The notes under the pieces are model-generated. The model had not been told where the DNA came from, did not search any database, and saw nothing but the letters and a program-made list of their open reading frames with translations. DNA of 64,000 nucleotides from Brevibacillus brevis (GTDB lineage Bacteria; Bacillota; Bacilli; Brevibacillales; Brevibacillaceae). Shown here piece by piece: positions 7,342-14,882 of this stretch. The first letter of the stretch is position 1. Every line of letters starts with the position of its first letter. The position numbers were made by a program, and so were the translations under genes. Location: positions 597,501 through 661,500 of the forward strand of contig NZ_CP134050.1 of NCBI RefSeq assembly GCF_031583145.1, in the 5' to 3' direction.

Positions 7342-9600
7342 TTGAGTGGGAAAACCGGAACATTAGTCCGTTATAAGTTTCGGCAACCGAACAACGACTT
7401 CATTGTTGCCATTCTTAAACAAGACGATGGCGAAGAAATTACCATCATCGGGACTATTTATGGGGTTGAGCCAAACGAGAAAATCACAGTATACGGCGAT
7501 TGGTTCAAACATCCCCAGTTTGGCGATCAGTACCGTGTCGAGCGTTGGGAACGTCCGATTCCGAAAAGCAAGGAACAGGTAATTGCTTTCCTTTCATCGT
7601 CCTTGGTGAAAGGCTGCGGGGAGAAAAGAGCCAAGCAGATTGTTGATGTCCTGGGTGAGAACACATTAGATATTATCATGAAAGAAGGAGAAGCTTGCTT
7701 GCTGCCGATCCGTGGAATTGGTCAGCAAAAGGCATCTTCTATTGTCTCCAGTGTCCGGGCATCGTTTGAGGTTCAACAGATCATGATGGAGCTGTCACAG
7801 TACGGGATAAGTATAAGTATTGTCGTGAAAGCCTACAAAGAGTTTGGTTCCAACACACTGAACATTATCAAGCGGAATCCGTACGAGCTCACCAAACTGG
7901 ATCTCATCGGTTTTCTTAAGGCGGACGAAATCGCAAAAAGAATAGGCATTATGCCCAACTCAATGTTCCGGATTGAATCCTGTGTGGATTATGTTCTGAA
8001 AAAGATGTGCTTCGATTTTGGCCATTGCTTCATTCCAGAAGCAGAGTTGATCGATGAGGTTCTGAAGGTTCTCAACCACAACACGGACGTATACATTACA
8101 CGGGATGAGGTAGAACAGGGGATTTTTCAGCTGGAGGAAAACGGCCGCCTCATCATTGAGGAAGAGGGAGTCTATCCTCCTTTTTTGTATCGCTCCGAAA
8201 AGAGACTGGCCCAACTCCTGCTCAAATTTATGCGAAGCGGCAGTAACAACGTAAACATGGCTGCTATCGATACTGCCATCAAAGACTACCAGGTTCGTTC
8301 CAAAATCGTATTGGCGGAAGGACAACGTGAGGCGATCCGGAAGTTGTTCACGGAAAACCTGTTGATCTTAACCGGTGGTCCAGGATGCGGGAAAACCGCA
8401 AGCGTAAAAGCCGTCATTGATGTGTATCAACGGCTTAACCCAGTGGCAAGTATTGCTTTGGCTGCACCGACAGGACGGGCCAGCCGCAAACTGACGGAGG
8501 TAACCGGACTGGATGCGGCCACCATTCACAGACTCATTAACTTCCGACCAGGCGAAGAGCCAGAATTCAACGAGAGCAATCCGCTTGAAGCAGATTTACT
8601 TATCGTCGATGAAATATCCATGATGGACATACAGCTGGCCGATCTGTTGTTTAGAGCGATCAACCCGAACAAAACGAAAGTACTACTGGTAGGGGATCAG
8701 GATCAGCTCCCTTCCGTGAACCCAGGAAATGTACTAAAAGATATGTTGGACGCTGGCGTTCCGCACGTGCGGCTCACAGAAGTCTTTCGCCAGGCGCAAA
8801 ACAGCCAGATTGTTACCAATGCTCACCGGATCAATAAAGGCGAGTCAATTGTCATTGATCCAGCGAAACAAGACTTTTACTTCATCCAGCGGGAAAAGCC
8901 GGAAGAGATCGCTGCTACGATTCGGAACAGCGTCGTGAGGTTTACGCAGCTTGGATACACCGCTGCAGATATTCTTGTCCTCAGTCCGATGAAAAAGGGG
9001 CCGATCGGAACAGAAGAGCTGAATCGTGTGCTTCAAGAAACCCTCAATCCCTCTGCCCCCCATAAAGAAGAAATAGCGGTCGGGAAAACAGTCTTTCGAG
9101 TCGGGGACAAAATCATTCAGACCAAAAACAACTACGCGAAAGAGGTTTTCAACGGCGATATCGGCACGATTGATCGGATTGATTACTTACTGGACAAAGA
9201 AGGACAAGTAACGGAAGAGAAAGGTCTGTACTGCACGATCAACGGCCAAGTGGTGACTTACACAAAGGAAGAATTACATGAGCTTCAACTGGCCTATAGT
9301 ATCACCATACACAAGTCGCAGGGAGGGCAGGCTCCCATCGTCATCATACCGGTATCGACCAGTCATTACATCATGCTTGCGAGAAATCTCATTTACACCG
9401 GAATCACCCGAGCCGAATCCAAAGTAGTCTTGGTGGGAACCAAAAAAGCCTTGCAGATTGCGATTAAGAACAACAAGATTGTGGCACGTAATACGAGACT
9501 AACCAAACGAATCGTTGAGGACATTCAGCTATATGGACTGAACAAGGCAGCCCCGACTCTTCCTAATTGGGAGGAGAGAAGGGCTGTTGTTTTTTCCTAG
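7342..9600 (+). CDS. recD2: RecD2-like superfamily 1 DNA helicase
   Basis: 752 residues from the TTG at 7342, which has ACGAGGAGGTGTAAC just upstream; the GTG at 7318 lies before that site. The N-terminal OB-like and helix-hairpin-helix regions (about 1-220) are followed by the helicase core. Walker A is TGGPGCGKT near residue 344, Walker B LLIVDEISMMD near 420, and the SF1B motif SITIHKSQG near 650. RecD2 unwinds 5'-3' and acts in repair. On mobile elements such helicases can serve replication or transfer of single-stranded DNA. Length matches RecD2 (about 740-800). Confidence 0.92.
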   Translation: MSGKTGTLVRYKFRQPNNDFIVAILKQDDGEEITIIGTIYGVEPNEKITVYGDWFKHPQFGDQYRVERWERPIPKSKEQVIAFLSSSLVKGCGEKRAKQIVDVLGENTLDIIMKEGEACLLPIRGIGQQKASSIVSSVRASFEVQQIMMELSQYGISISIVVKAYKEFGSNTLNIIKRNPYELTKLDLIGFLKADEIAKRIGIMPNSMFRIESCVDYVLKKMCFDFGHCFIPEAELIDEVLKVLNHNTDVYITRDEVEQGIFQLEENGRLIIEEEGVYPPFLYRSEKRLAQLLLKFMRSGSNNVNMAAIDTAIKDYQVRSKIVLAEGQREAIRKLFTENLLILTGGPGCGKTASVKAVIDVYQRLNPVASIALAAPTGRASRKLTEVTGLDAATIHRLINFRPGEEPEFNESNPLEADLLIVDEISMMDIQLADLLFRAINPNKTKVLLVGDQDQLPSVNPGNVLKDMLDAGVPHVRLTEVFRQAQNSQIVTNAHRINKGESIVIDPAKQDFYFIQREKPEEIAATIRNSVVRFTQLGYTAADILVLSPMKKGPIGTEELNRVLQETLNPSAPHKEEIAVGKTVFRVGDKIIQTKNNYAKEVFNGDIGTIDRIDYLLDKEGQVTEEKGLYCTINGQVVTYTKEELHELQLAYSITIHKSQGGQAPIVIIPVSTSHYIMLARNLIYTGITRAESKVVLVGTKKALQIAIKNNKIVARNTRLTKRIVEDIQLYGLNKAAPTLPNWEERRAVVFS

Positions 9601-9638
9601 TTTATAAAGCTTGGGATGCCATTCATTACAAGAGGGGG

Positions 9639-9854
9639 TTAACTTGGATACCGCCGGCCAGCATTGCCGAGCAACTCGAAGACGTGGCGGTACTGCCTGA
9701 TGGGGAGGTCAGGGAATACAAAGGCTATTTCCCCAGCGGCCAGTTCAAGACGATCATCCTGTTCGAGGACAAACGGAATCTCCAGAGCGGCCAGGGCCTC
9801 ACGAAGGTAGCTGACCTCCGACCAGGGTACCGGATAGTAAAACGACTTTTCCAT
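9639..9854 (-). CDS. Small protein, paralogue of the gene at 10426-10626
   Basis: 71 residues from the ATG at 9854, preceded by AAGGAGCGTGATCAT. No family is recognised. Its layout of a short beta strand, a helix (LREALAALEIPFVLEQ), then GEIAFVFPDLP..Q..HVFELLG matches the protein at 10426-10626 (GVAFVFERVSDVTQIVLRHLFG). Both are leftward against the main direction and share an upstream 14-mer. An overlapping rightward frame is judged a shadow. Confidence 0.6.
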   Translation of the reverse strand: MEKSFYYPVPWSEVSYLREALAALEIPFVLEQDDRLELAAGEIAFVFPDLPIRQYRHVFELLGNAGRRYPS

Positions 9855-9890
9855 ATGATCACGCTCCTTGTGGTGAGCGTAGCATACCGG

Positions 9891-9904
9891 GTTGGGACAA
9901 AAAA
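9891..9904. repeat. 14-bp element upstream of small leftward gene, copy 1
   Basis: GTTGGGACAAAAAA, identical to 10665-10678, with GTAGCA six bases to its left (seven in the other copy). Read leftward it is TTTTTTGTCCCAAC then TGCTAC, about 40-50 bases before the start codon. A shared promoter or regulator site for the two paralogues is likely. Confidence 0.55.
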
Positions 9905-9941
9905 AGGTTTTACACAATCAATTATGTTAAGAGGGGGACAA

Positions 9942-10166
9942 ATGATGAACATGCAATTGTCTGTCACCAAAGGGGAAACCAGCGACTAGGGGAACTTCTG
10001 GACAAAGCACAGAGACGTGAGGAACAGTGGATAGGCGCTTACAACAAAGCCATAGCACGTGAGAAAAAGCTGGTCGAGGCGTTGCAGATCATAAAGGAGA
10101 GAAGCACTGATTACTGTGCTGTTGGTGTCGCCAACGACACGCTGAAAGAGTTGGAGTTGATTTAAC
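9942..10166 (+). pseudogene. Small ORF interrupted by an in-frame TAG
   Basis: An ATG after AGAGGGGGACAA opens a frame of 15 codons ending in TAG at 9987-9989. The same frame then stays open for 58 codons to TAA at 10164-10166 with protein-like composition (GELLDKAQRREEQWIGAYNK, then a helical charged stretch). There is no alternative start in the second half. Either a nonsense mutation killed a 73-residue coiled-coil protein or the TAG is read through. Confidence 0.5.
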
Positions 10167-10191
10167 AAAAGAGAAAAAGAGGACAGGAATA

Positions 10192-10299
10192 TTAAAACAG
10201 AGTGTTATAAGTCTCTCCAAATTTTTGCCAAGCCTTCACAAAAGCATAGGCGAGTACACATAGACCAAGGAAAATGATACCCAAACAGCCGTACCTCAT
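10192..10299 (-). CDS. Small single-span membrane protein
   Basis: 35 residues from the ATG at 10299, preceded by AGAGGTTGTTAC. The N-terminal hydrophobic helix is CLGIIFLGLCVLAYAFVKAW, followed by a short charged tail. No family is recognised. Confidence 0.45.
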   Translation of the reverse strand: MRYGCLGIIFLGLCVLAYAFVKAWQKFGETYNTLF

Positions 10300-10388
10300 G
10301 TAACAACCTCTTTCGGAGAAAAATTTTAGAGACCAACTAGTTACTATACTACAACAGATGGACAAGTTGTTTAAGTTGAAAATACGGA

Positions 10389-10418
10389 GCTGGTGCCCCC
10401 TTTATCGGGAACACCAGC
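10389..10418 (-). terminator. Hairpin downstream of leftward small gene
   Basis: GCTGGTG (10389-10395) pairs with CACCAGC (10412-10418), just past the stop of the leftward gene at 10426. It has no strong U-tract, so intrinsic termination is uncertain. Confidence 0.45.
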
Positions 10419-10425
10419 CGATGGG

Positions 10426-10626
10426 TTAGTCTTGTTTTGACTCGCCATCTGTACCAAACAAATGCCTCAAGACGATCTGGGTCACGTCAGATACCCGCTC
10501 GAAGACGAATGCGACCCCTGTCTCATGAGGCTGAACATGGTAACGAGTCACACCGAACTGCGACAGTTCCTGACTGATCCGCAGAGCGTCAGAGAGACTT
10601 ACAAAAAAGTACAGACGCTTGGTCAT
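10426..10626 (-). CDS. Small protein, paralogue of the gene at 9639-9854
   Basis: 66 residues from the ATG at 10626, preceded by GGAAGGGGGTGATACT. The C-terminal half (GVAFVFERVSDVTQIVLRHLFG) parallels the gene at 9639-9854. No recognised domain. The two leftward paralogues flank the interrupted small ORF and the small membrane protein. Confidence 0.6.
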   Translation of the reverse strand: MTKRLYFFVSLSDALRISQELSQFGVTRYHVQPHETGVAFVFERVSDVTQIVLRHLFGTDGESKQD

Positions 10627-10664
10627 AGTATCACCCCCTTCCGGGCTAAAAGTAGCAGAAGGGG

Positions 10665-10678
10665 GTTGGGACAAAAAA
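10665..10678. repeat. 14-bp element upstream of small leftward gene, copy 2
   Basis: GTTGGGACAAAAAA, the same 14-mer as at 9891-9904, again just upstream of a leftward paralogue with GTAGCA at 10652-10657. Confidence 0.55.
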
Positions 10679-10683
10679 GATAA

Positions 10684-10985
10684 AGCCCCTGTACAGGGAG
10701 CCGAATATAGGTTCGCTACTAAATAATATCATGTCTATCCGCAAGGGGGAACGGAAGATCAGCATACAACTGATTTTCCTGCAAAAATAAATCACAAAGA
10801 GACACAATAAAGGTTGGGGATAGATTTGAAACGGCCCCCCGTTCTGCCGACCGCAAAAATTCACGACGATCAAAACCACTCAAGTCCGAATGGTGGCTCA
10901 ATAGACTGCCGTTAGTCAAGGCTTTGTCTTAGTTGAAGGTGTTTGGGGACAAAACCTTTATGAAGTAAAAGAAAGGAGGAAAGAA
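10684..10985. other. Intergenic stretch without a convincing gene
   Basis: Both strands contain short open frames but none has a start with a ribosome site and coding-like sequence. A rightward frame ending at 10930 encodes a KSEWWLNRLP-like peptide but has no start codon. It might be a decayed copy of the DUF6906-like gene. AAAGGAGG at 10973-10980 lies at the end of the stretch. Confidence 0.4.
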
Positions 10986-10989
10986 AGAA

Positions 10990-11015
10990 GGGACTAGATA
11001 GCGCTAGTCCCTTTT
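10990..11015 (+). terminator. Perfect 8-bp hairpin with T-run before primase gene
   Basis: GGGACTAG (10990-10997), six-base loop, CTAGTCCC (11004-11011), TTTT. It lies between the only good ribosome site (AAAGGAGG, 10973-10980) and the primase ATG at 11026. It could be an attenuator, a terminator of upstream transcription, or a structure bridging the Shine-Dalgarno and start. Confidence 0.65.
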
Positions 11016-11025
11016 GAATCCCGAT

Positions 11026-13125
11026 ATGAACACAAATAAATTATACCAATTTTACGTGTATTTGGTCAACCATTCCCCTGTTCGTATTCATGATGTTGCA
11101 GATGTGTTTGCAGTTCACAGAGCTACCGTTTGGAGGAATATACGGAAACTTGAAATTGCCAATCTGATCCAGACACAACGGACATGTGAAGGGGTCAAAA
11201 TCGAAAAGGTGGGTGAGTGGCGGCAGGATGCTACCCAGGTTAAAGTCGTCCCAAGAAAAGCGCGGGACAGTAATGTTGCATTAAAGACGGTTCGTAAAGA
11301 AAAAAATAGGGTTCAGGAGGTGGGGGGCAGAGGAGACGCCAGAACGGAACAGGTCGTTCCCAATGTTGCAATGGGAATGGAAAGCGATGTTGCATTTGTC
11401 CCCAGCTGCAATTGCATGGATAAAGCAGGTAATGTTGCATTCCAAGAACCGGCAGCCGCTAATGGAGTATATATAAAAAAGTATATATTACCCCAGTTGG
11501 TTACGCGCGCGTGTGTGAATCCTGCAACATTGGTCAATCAGCAGTCGGGGACCACGGCTCTAAAACCAATTGATTGTGACAAGGGGGAAATCACTGCGAT
11601 CTCTCTCGCGAGTGTATTGATTTTGCCTACGAGAGTTTCCACTGATCAAGTACGAGCTGCTGCAACATGGATACGAGAATGGATAGACCTCCCGGTATAT
11701 CTCCGTCATCTTGGGATTACGGTTCAAAGAGAAAACCGATCGGGTGAACATCCTTGCTTGTGCCCGCTCCATGGGGATACCGAACCAAGTATGTATGCCA
11801 ACAGGGAAAAAGGCATCTGGTACTGCCATGCCTGCTCCATTTCTGGCGATGCTGCGGAAATGGTTCGACACATGTACGGAATGCGCTTTGGAGACTCGGT
11901 ACGGAAGGTGCTAAAGGACGTCCGTCAGCTATTGCTGAAAGGTGATACCCGAGTGCTTTTAGCAAAACCAGGGGAGGCTTATCGCGCTTGGCTTGATTGG
12001 GGGAAATCCAGACGAGTCCGTGGTCAAACTTCGCGCAAGCAGGAGAAGGCCACTGTTTCAAACAGGCTCCTTAAGATGCAACGACGGGAACAGGCCCATC
12101 AGTACGCTTTCGATCTTTGTCTTTCTCAGGTTGCCCAGGACTATTTACGAGACCGGGGATTGGATACCGATAGCATCCGAACGTATGGCATTGGATGGGA
12201 TCAGAAGACCAACAGTATCGTATTCTCCAACCGAGACGCAGTAACAGGGGACGTGCTTGGGTTTACGTACCGATCCATTGTCCCCGCTTCCAAAAAACGA
12301 TACCGCAATACGCCTGACGACAGCCTCTTTCAAAAAGGGGCTGTTTTGTTTGGCCTTTATGAAGTGCTGAAAGAGGCAAAACGCAGCAAGACACTCTATT
12401 TAGTAGAGGGGGGATTTGATGCAATCTTAATGCGCCAAGAGCTTCGGGTACCAGCTGCGGCCATGCAAGCTTCACATCTATCAATAGAACAAGCGTGCCT
12501 GATAGAACGGGTTGTTGGGAAAGATGTGAAGATTTACGTTGTCCGAGATAATGACGAGGCGGGCGGAAAAGGGATTGAACTGACCAAAAAAACGTTACAG
12601 AGTAAGGGTTTCGATTATGAGGTGTTGAGACCGAAGAATGTTTTTAAGGATATTGCCGAGCAACTTCAAACTGAAAAACAAGAGAGGATGAGGAAAATGG
12701 GCAAAATCAATACCATGAAAGAATTGCTGGGGAAACTCCCATTATCGGTAACTGTTCAGAAGGTGAATCAAATCCTCGAAAATATAGAGCCGAGCGTTTT
12801 ATCTGCTGATGAGCGATTGGAATATCATCTGCTGAACAGAGTAACAGAACACTTGGAAGCAGCTTTGTATGATCTTAGCTATTTGAACAAGAAGGTTACC
12901 GCTCAGGGACGTTTGTACAAAAACAGCAGCGGCAGATATGCCATCAATGAGGATCATTACTTCACTTGCGGAGAGACCATCGAAATATTGGTGAACGAAG
13001 AAGAGGACGGCGGATACTGGGTACGAACCAGGATTGAACATAATGGGGAAGACTATTACGCGGTAGATCGGCCAAAGATCAGTCTCCAAGACACGATGGC
13101 GAGAGTTCGATATCTGCAAGGATGA
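11026..13125 (+). CDS. Winged-helix / DnaG-type primase fusion
   Basis: 699 residues from the ATG at 11026 (an in-frame TTG at 11014 overlaps the hairpin). An N-terminal MarR/crp-like winged helix (about 10-65) and a long linker are followed by a CHC2-type zinc ribbon. The zinc ligands are CPLH near 247 and CHAC near 267. The TOPRIM domain has VEGGFDA near 460 and the acidic DNDEAGG near 509. The zinc ribbon plus TOPRIM define bacterial-type primases. The added DNA-binding head suggests origin- or strand-specific priming for the element. The linker (about 70-215) is of low complexity. Confidence 0.88.
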   Translation: MNTNKLYQFYVYLVNHSPVRIHDVADVFAVHRATVWRNIRKLEIANLIQTQRTCEGVKIEKVGEWRQDATQVKVVPRKARDSNVALKTVRKEKNRVQEVGGRGDARTEQVVPNVAMGMESDVAFVPSCNCMDKAGNVAFQEPAAANGVYIKKYILPQLVTRACVNPATLVNQQSGTTALKPIDCDKGEITAISLASVLILPTRVSTDQVRAAATWIREWIDLPVYLRHLGITVQRENRSGEHPCLCPLHGDTEPSMYANREKGIWYCHACSISGDAAEMVRHMYGMRFGDSVRKVLKDVRQLLLKGDTRVLLAKPGEAYRAWLDWGKSRRVRGQTSRKQEKATVSNRLLKMQRREQAHQYAFDLCLSQVAQDYLRDRGLDTDSIRTYGIGWDQKTNSIVFSNRDAVTGDVLGFTYRSIVPASKKRYRNTPDDSLFQKGAVLFGLYEVLKEAKRSKTLYLVEGGFDAILMRQELRVPAAAMQASHLSIEQACLIERVVGKDVKIYVVRDNDEAGGKGIELTKKTLQSKGFDYEVLRPKNVFKDIAEQLQTEKQERMRKMGKINTMKELLGKLPLSVTVQKVNQILENIEPSVLSADERLEYHLLNRVTEHLEAALYDLSYLNKKVTAQGRLYKNSSGRYAINEDHYFTCGETIEILVNEEEDGGYWVRTRIEHNGEDYYAVDRPKISLQDTMARVRYLQG

Positions 13126-13146
13126 AAAAAGGATGGTGCAGACAAG

Positions 13147-13581
13147 ATGTATACAGGTTGCTTTGACATTACCCGAAACAAGAAGAATTTGTATGCTATT
13201 GCGTGGTTAATTTCTCCAGAAGGAGAAAGGGTGTGGCAATTTCAAGAGCGTGTTGAAGGGCTTGATCGGAACGAGGCGTACTATCATGCGCTCCAGGTGT
13301 TGCTTGAAGAAATACTCGCCCGTGGCATTACAGCGGTAAAGTTACTCGGTACAAATTCCCTTGTTATGAAACAGGCAAGTGGCCAATGGCAGGCCAAAAA
13401 AGCACGTCTGTTCAACTATTGTGTAAAGGTAAGAAGCATGCTTGCAAATCTTCAACATTTTCGGTTTGAGCGGTTGGATCGAGAGCAGCAGGAAGAGGAA
13501 CAGGGGATGTCATTCGATTCTGTTACCCGTGTAGGAGGGGGAAATGAGGCGGAACAATTTGTCATGGTGAGTTTCTGGTAA
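13147..13581 (+). CDS. RNase H-like fold protein, probably inactive
   Basis: 144 residues. The pattern NEAYYHALQVLLEEILARGIT, then VKLLGTNSLVMKQASGQWQAK, then a helix and FRFERLDREQQEE matches the RVT_3/RNase HI layout. In active members the third motif is GDS-LVV-Q and the last contains AD. Here GTNS replaces GDS and the tail lacks Asp, so two of four catalytic acids appear lost. It follows the primase by 21 bases. A structural or nucleic-acid-binding role is inferred. The ribosome site upstream is weak. Confidence 0.6.
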   Translation: MYTGCFDITRNKKNLYAIAWLISPEGERVWQFQERVEGLDRNEAYYHALQVLLEEILARGITAVKLLGTNSLVMKQASGQWQAKKARLFNYCVKVRSMLANLQHFRFERLDREQQEEEQGMSFDSVTRVGGGNEAEQFVMVSFW

Positions 13582-13623
13582 ATTGGTACTTGAAAACATT
13601 CCCATGATGATTTATGCTATGTA

Positions 13624-13652
13624 TTGACAATATGAAAGTGCTTGAATTATAC
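13624..13652 (+). promoter_or_regulatory. Promoter, twin of that at 36223
   Basis: -35 TTGACA (13624-13629), 17-bp spacer, -10 TTATAC (13647-13652). The spacer motif AAGTGC and flanks are shared with the promoter at 36223-36251. It would drive the gene at 13743 and perhaps the next two. Confidence 0.65.
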
Positions 13653-13742
13653 GCACATTCCGAATCGCTTGGAAAAGCGATATTTTTATTCCTTTCGTCG
13701 CTTAAAATACCCATTTTTGTATGATGATTGGGGGTTTTGTGG

Positions 13743-14003
13743 TTGAAATTAATACCCGTTACCTTACGTGACTTTCCGTATCTACAGCCGGTGGAGTGGA
13801 CGTTCAAGAAAAAGGGGTATCGAGGAAAGGTTACATTTCGCCGTGATACCCAAGCTTACGTTTTTGAGATTGAATCTCCAAAAAAGTATCGTTCATTGGA
13901 TGACGGAAAGGAATTCACATCACTTGAGGAAGCAAGAAAAGCGGCAGAATCCAAAATTGACATGTTCGATACCGTATTTGGTCGGTTACTAGCATTGAAG
14001 TAA
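13743..14003 (+). CDS. Hypothetical basic protein
   Basis: 86 residues from the TTG at 13743, which follows GGGGGTTTTGTGG; an upstream in-frame TTG at 13728 is possible. The sequence has alternating strands (GKVTFRRDTQAYVFEIESP) and a C-terminal helix (SLEEARKAAESKI). It resembles small DNA-associated single-domain proteins but no family is recognised. It lies 90 bases after the shared promoter and ends in a terminator. Confidence 0.6.
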   Translation: MKLIPVTLRDFPYLQPVEWTFKKKGYRGKVTFRRDTQAYVFEIESPKKYRSLDDGKEFTSLEEARKAAESKIDMFDTVFGRLLALK

Positions 14004-14006
14004 GAG

Positions 14007-14029
14007 GCCCTGTTGCAAAGGGCTTTTTG
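14007..14029 (+). terminator. Intrinsic terminator
   Basis: GCCCT/AGGGC stem (14007-14011 and 14019-14023) followed by TTTTTGTTTT, directly after the stop at 14003. Confidence 0.75.
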
Positions 14030-14065
14030 TTTTGGGCACGTTTTGTGAAAGGAGGATTAAATTGG

Positions 14066-14236
14066 TTGGGAGTTCTGTTTGAAATCAACAACCATGTGCA
14101 ACGATTGCTTTCGGAGCGAGCCAAGTTGAAACGAGAGTTGCGTACATGTCCTCCCGAACGAGTGGCGATTCTACGAGAAAAGTTAGATGACATCAATAAA
14201 CAGTTACTCAACCTGAAGGAGAGCCTTCCATGCTAG
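14066..14236 (+). CDS. Small coiled-coil protein
   Basis: 56 residues from the TTG at 14066, 11 bases after AAAGGAGG. It is almost entirely helical heptads (VQRLLSERAKLKRELR, then REKLDDINKQLLNLKESL). Its end overlaps the start of the YdjM-like gene by 7 bases, so the two are probably translationally coupled. Confidence 0.55.
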   Translation: MGVLFEINNHVQRLLSERAKLKRELRTCPPERVAILREKLDDINKQLLNLKESLPC

Positions 14237-14817
14237 GACGCACACATATGACTGTTGCGGTTGCTGCGTACTGTACGTACAATCTACCGCGTCAATGGGA
14301 TGAATTGCCGCTGTGGGCCATGGGACTGGGAACAGCGATTTTTTCGTCGTTACTACCTGATATAACGGAGCCAAGAAGTCGAATGGGTGGGATGTTGATG
14401 CCCTTCATTCCTTCCTGGCTCCGTCCGATTGTGTTTTTGGTTTTAGGAGGGATGCTGGTCTATTACGGATGGGTGAATCGAGAACCGTTATTCATGGCTA
14501 TTGGGGTTGTTCTGCTTTTGCTGGTGCTTGTAAAAAACCGGGAAAGCCCTACACATGGCTTTGTGGGGATCGGAGTTGTCGTAGCATGTGCATGGTTGTA
14601 TCAACCGAACTTGTGGATGCCGGCCCTCATTGGGTACGGTTCCCATCTTGCCTTGGATTTTATATCTGAGAAGATCGCGTTGTTTTCTCCGTTGAGCTCA
14701 AGGCGCTTCGGAGTAACGCTTTTTCAAACAGGTTCAACCGCTGAACGGCTGCTTGTCCAATGGGGGGCCACTGTCTACACAGCGTGGATTATTATTCAGT
14801 CATATCTCCCTGGTTAG
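14230..14817 (+). CDS. YdjM-like membrane-bound metal-dependent hydrolase family protein
   Basis: 195 residues with four to five membrane spans. Conserved family features are GRTHMTVAVAAY at the N-terminus (His), SLLPDITEPRSRMG near 38-50, THGFVGIGV near 103-110, and SHLALDFISEKIALFSP near 135-150. These His/Asp positions are those of the LexA-binding/YdjM (DUF457) family of putative membrane metallohydrolases. The exact substrate is unknown. It starts inside the preceding coiled-coil gene. Confidence 0.82.
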   Translation: MLGRTHMTVAVAAYCTYNLPRQWDELPLWAMGLGTAIFSSLLPDITEPRSRMGGMLMPFIPSWLRPIVFLVLGGMLVYYGWVNREPLFMAIGVVLLLLVLVKNRESPTHGFVGIGVVVACAWLYQPNLWMPALIGYGSHLALDFISEKIALFSPLSSRRFGVTLFQTGSTAERLLVQWGATVYTAWIIIQSYLPG

Positions 14818-14835
14818 GAGCGCTACATTTTGAAT

Positions 14836-14868
14836 GCCTGGTATCCAAACGGTACCGGGCTTTTTCTA
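14836..14868 (+). terminator. Terminator after YdjM-like gene
   Basis: Stem GCCtGGTA/TACCgGGC with a T-rich tail (CTTTTTC). Confidence 0.6.
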
Positions 14869-14882
14869 TTAGTGAGAGGCTT

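Noticed and set aside
9567-9989. 140-codon rightward frame after recD2
   Set aside because: Its start lies inside recD2 without a ribosome site, and most of it is opposite the better-supported leftward small gene. Only the last 15 codons, from the ATG at 9942, look like a real start.
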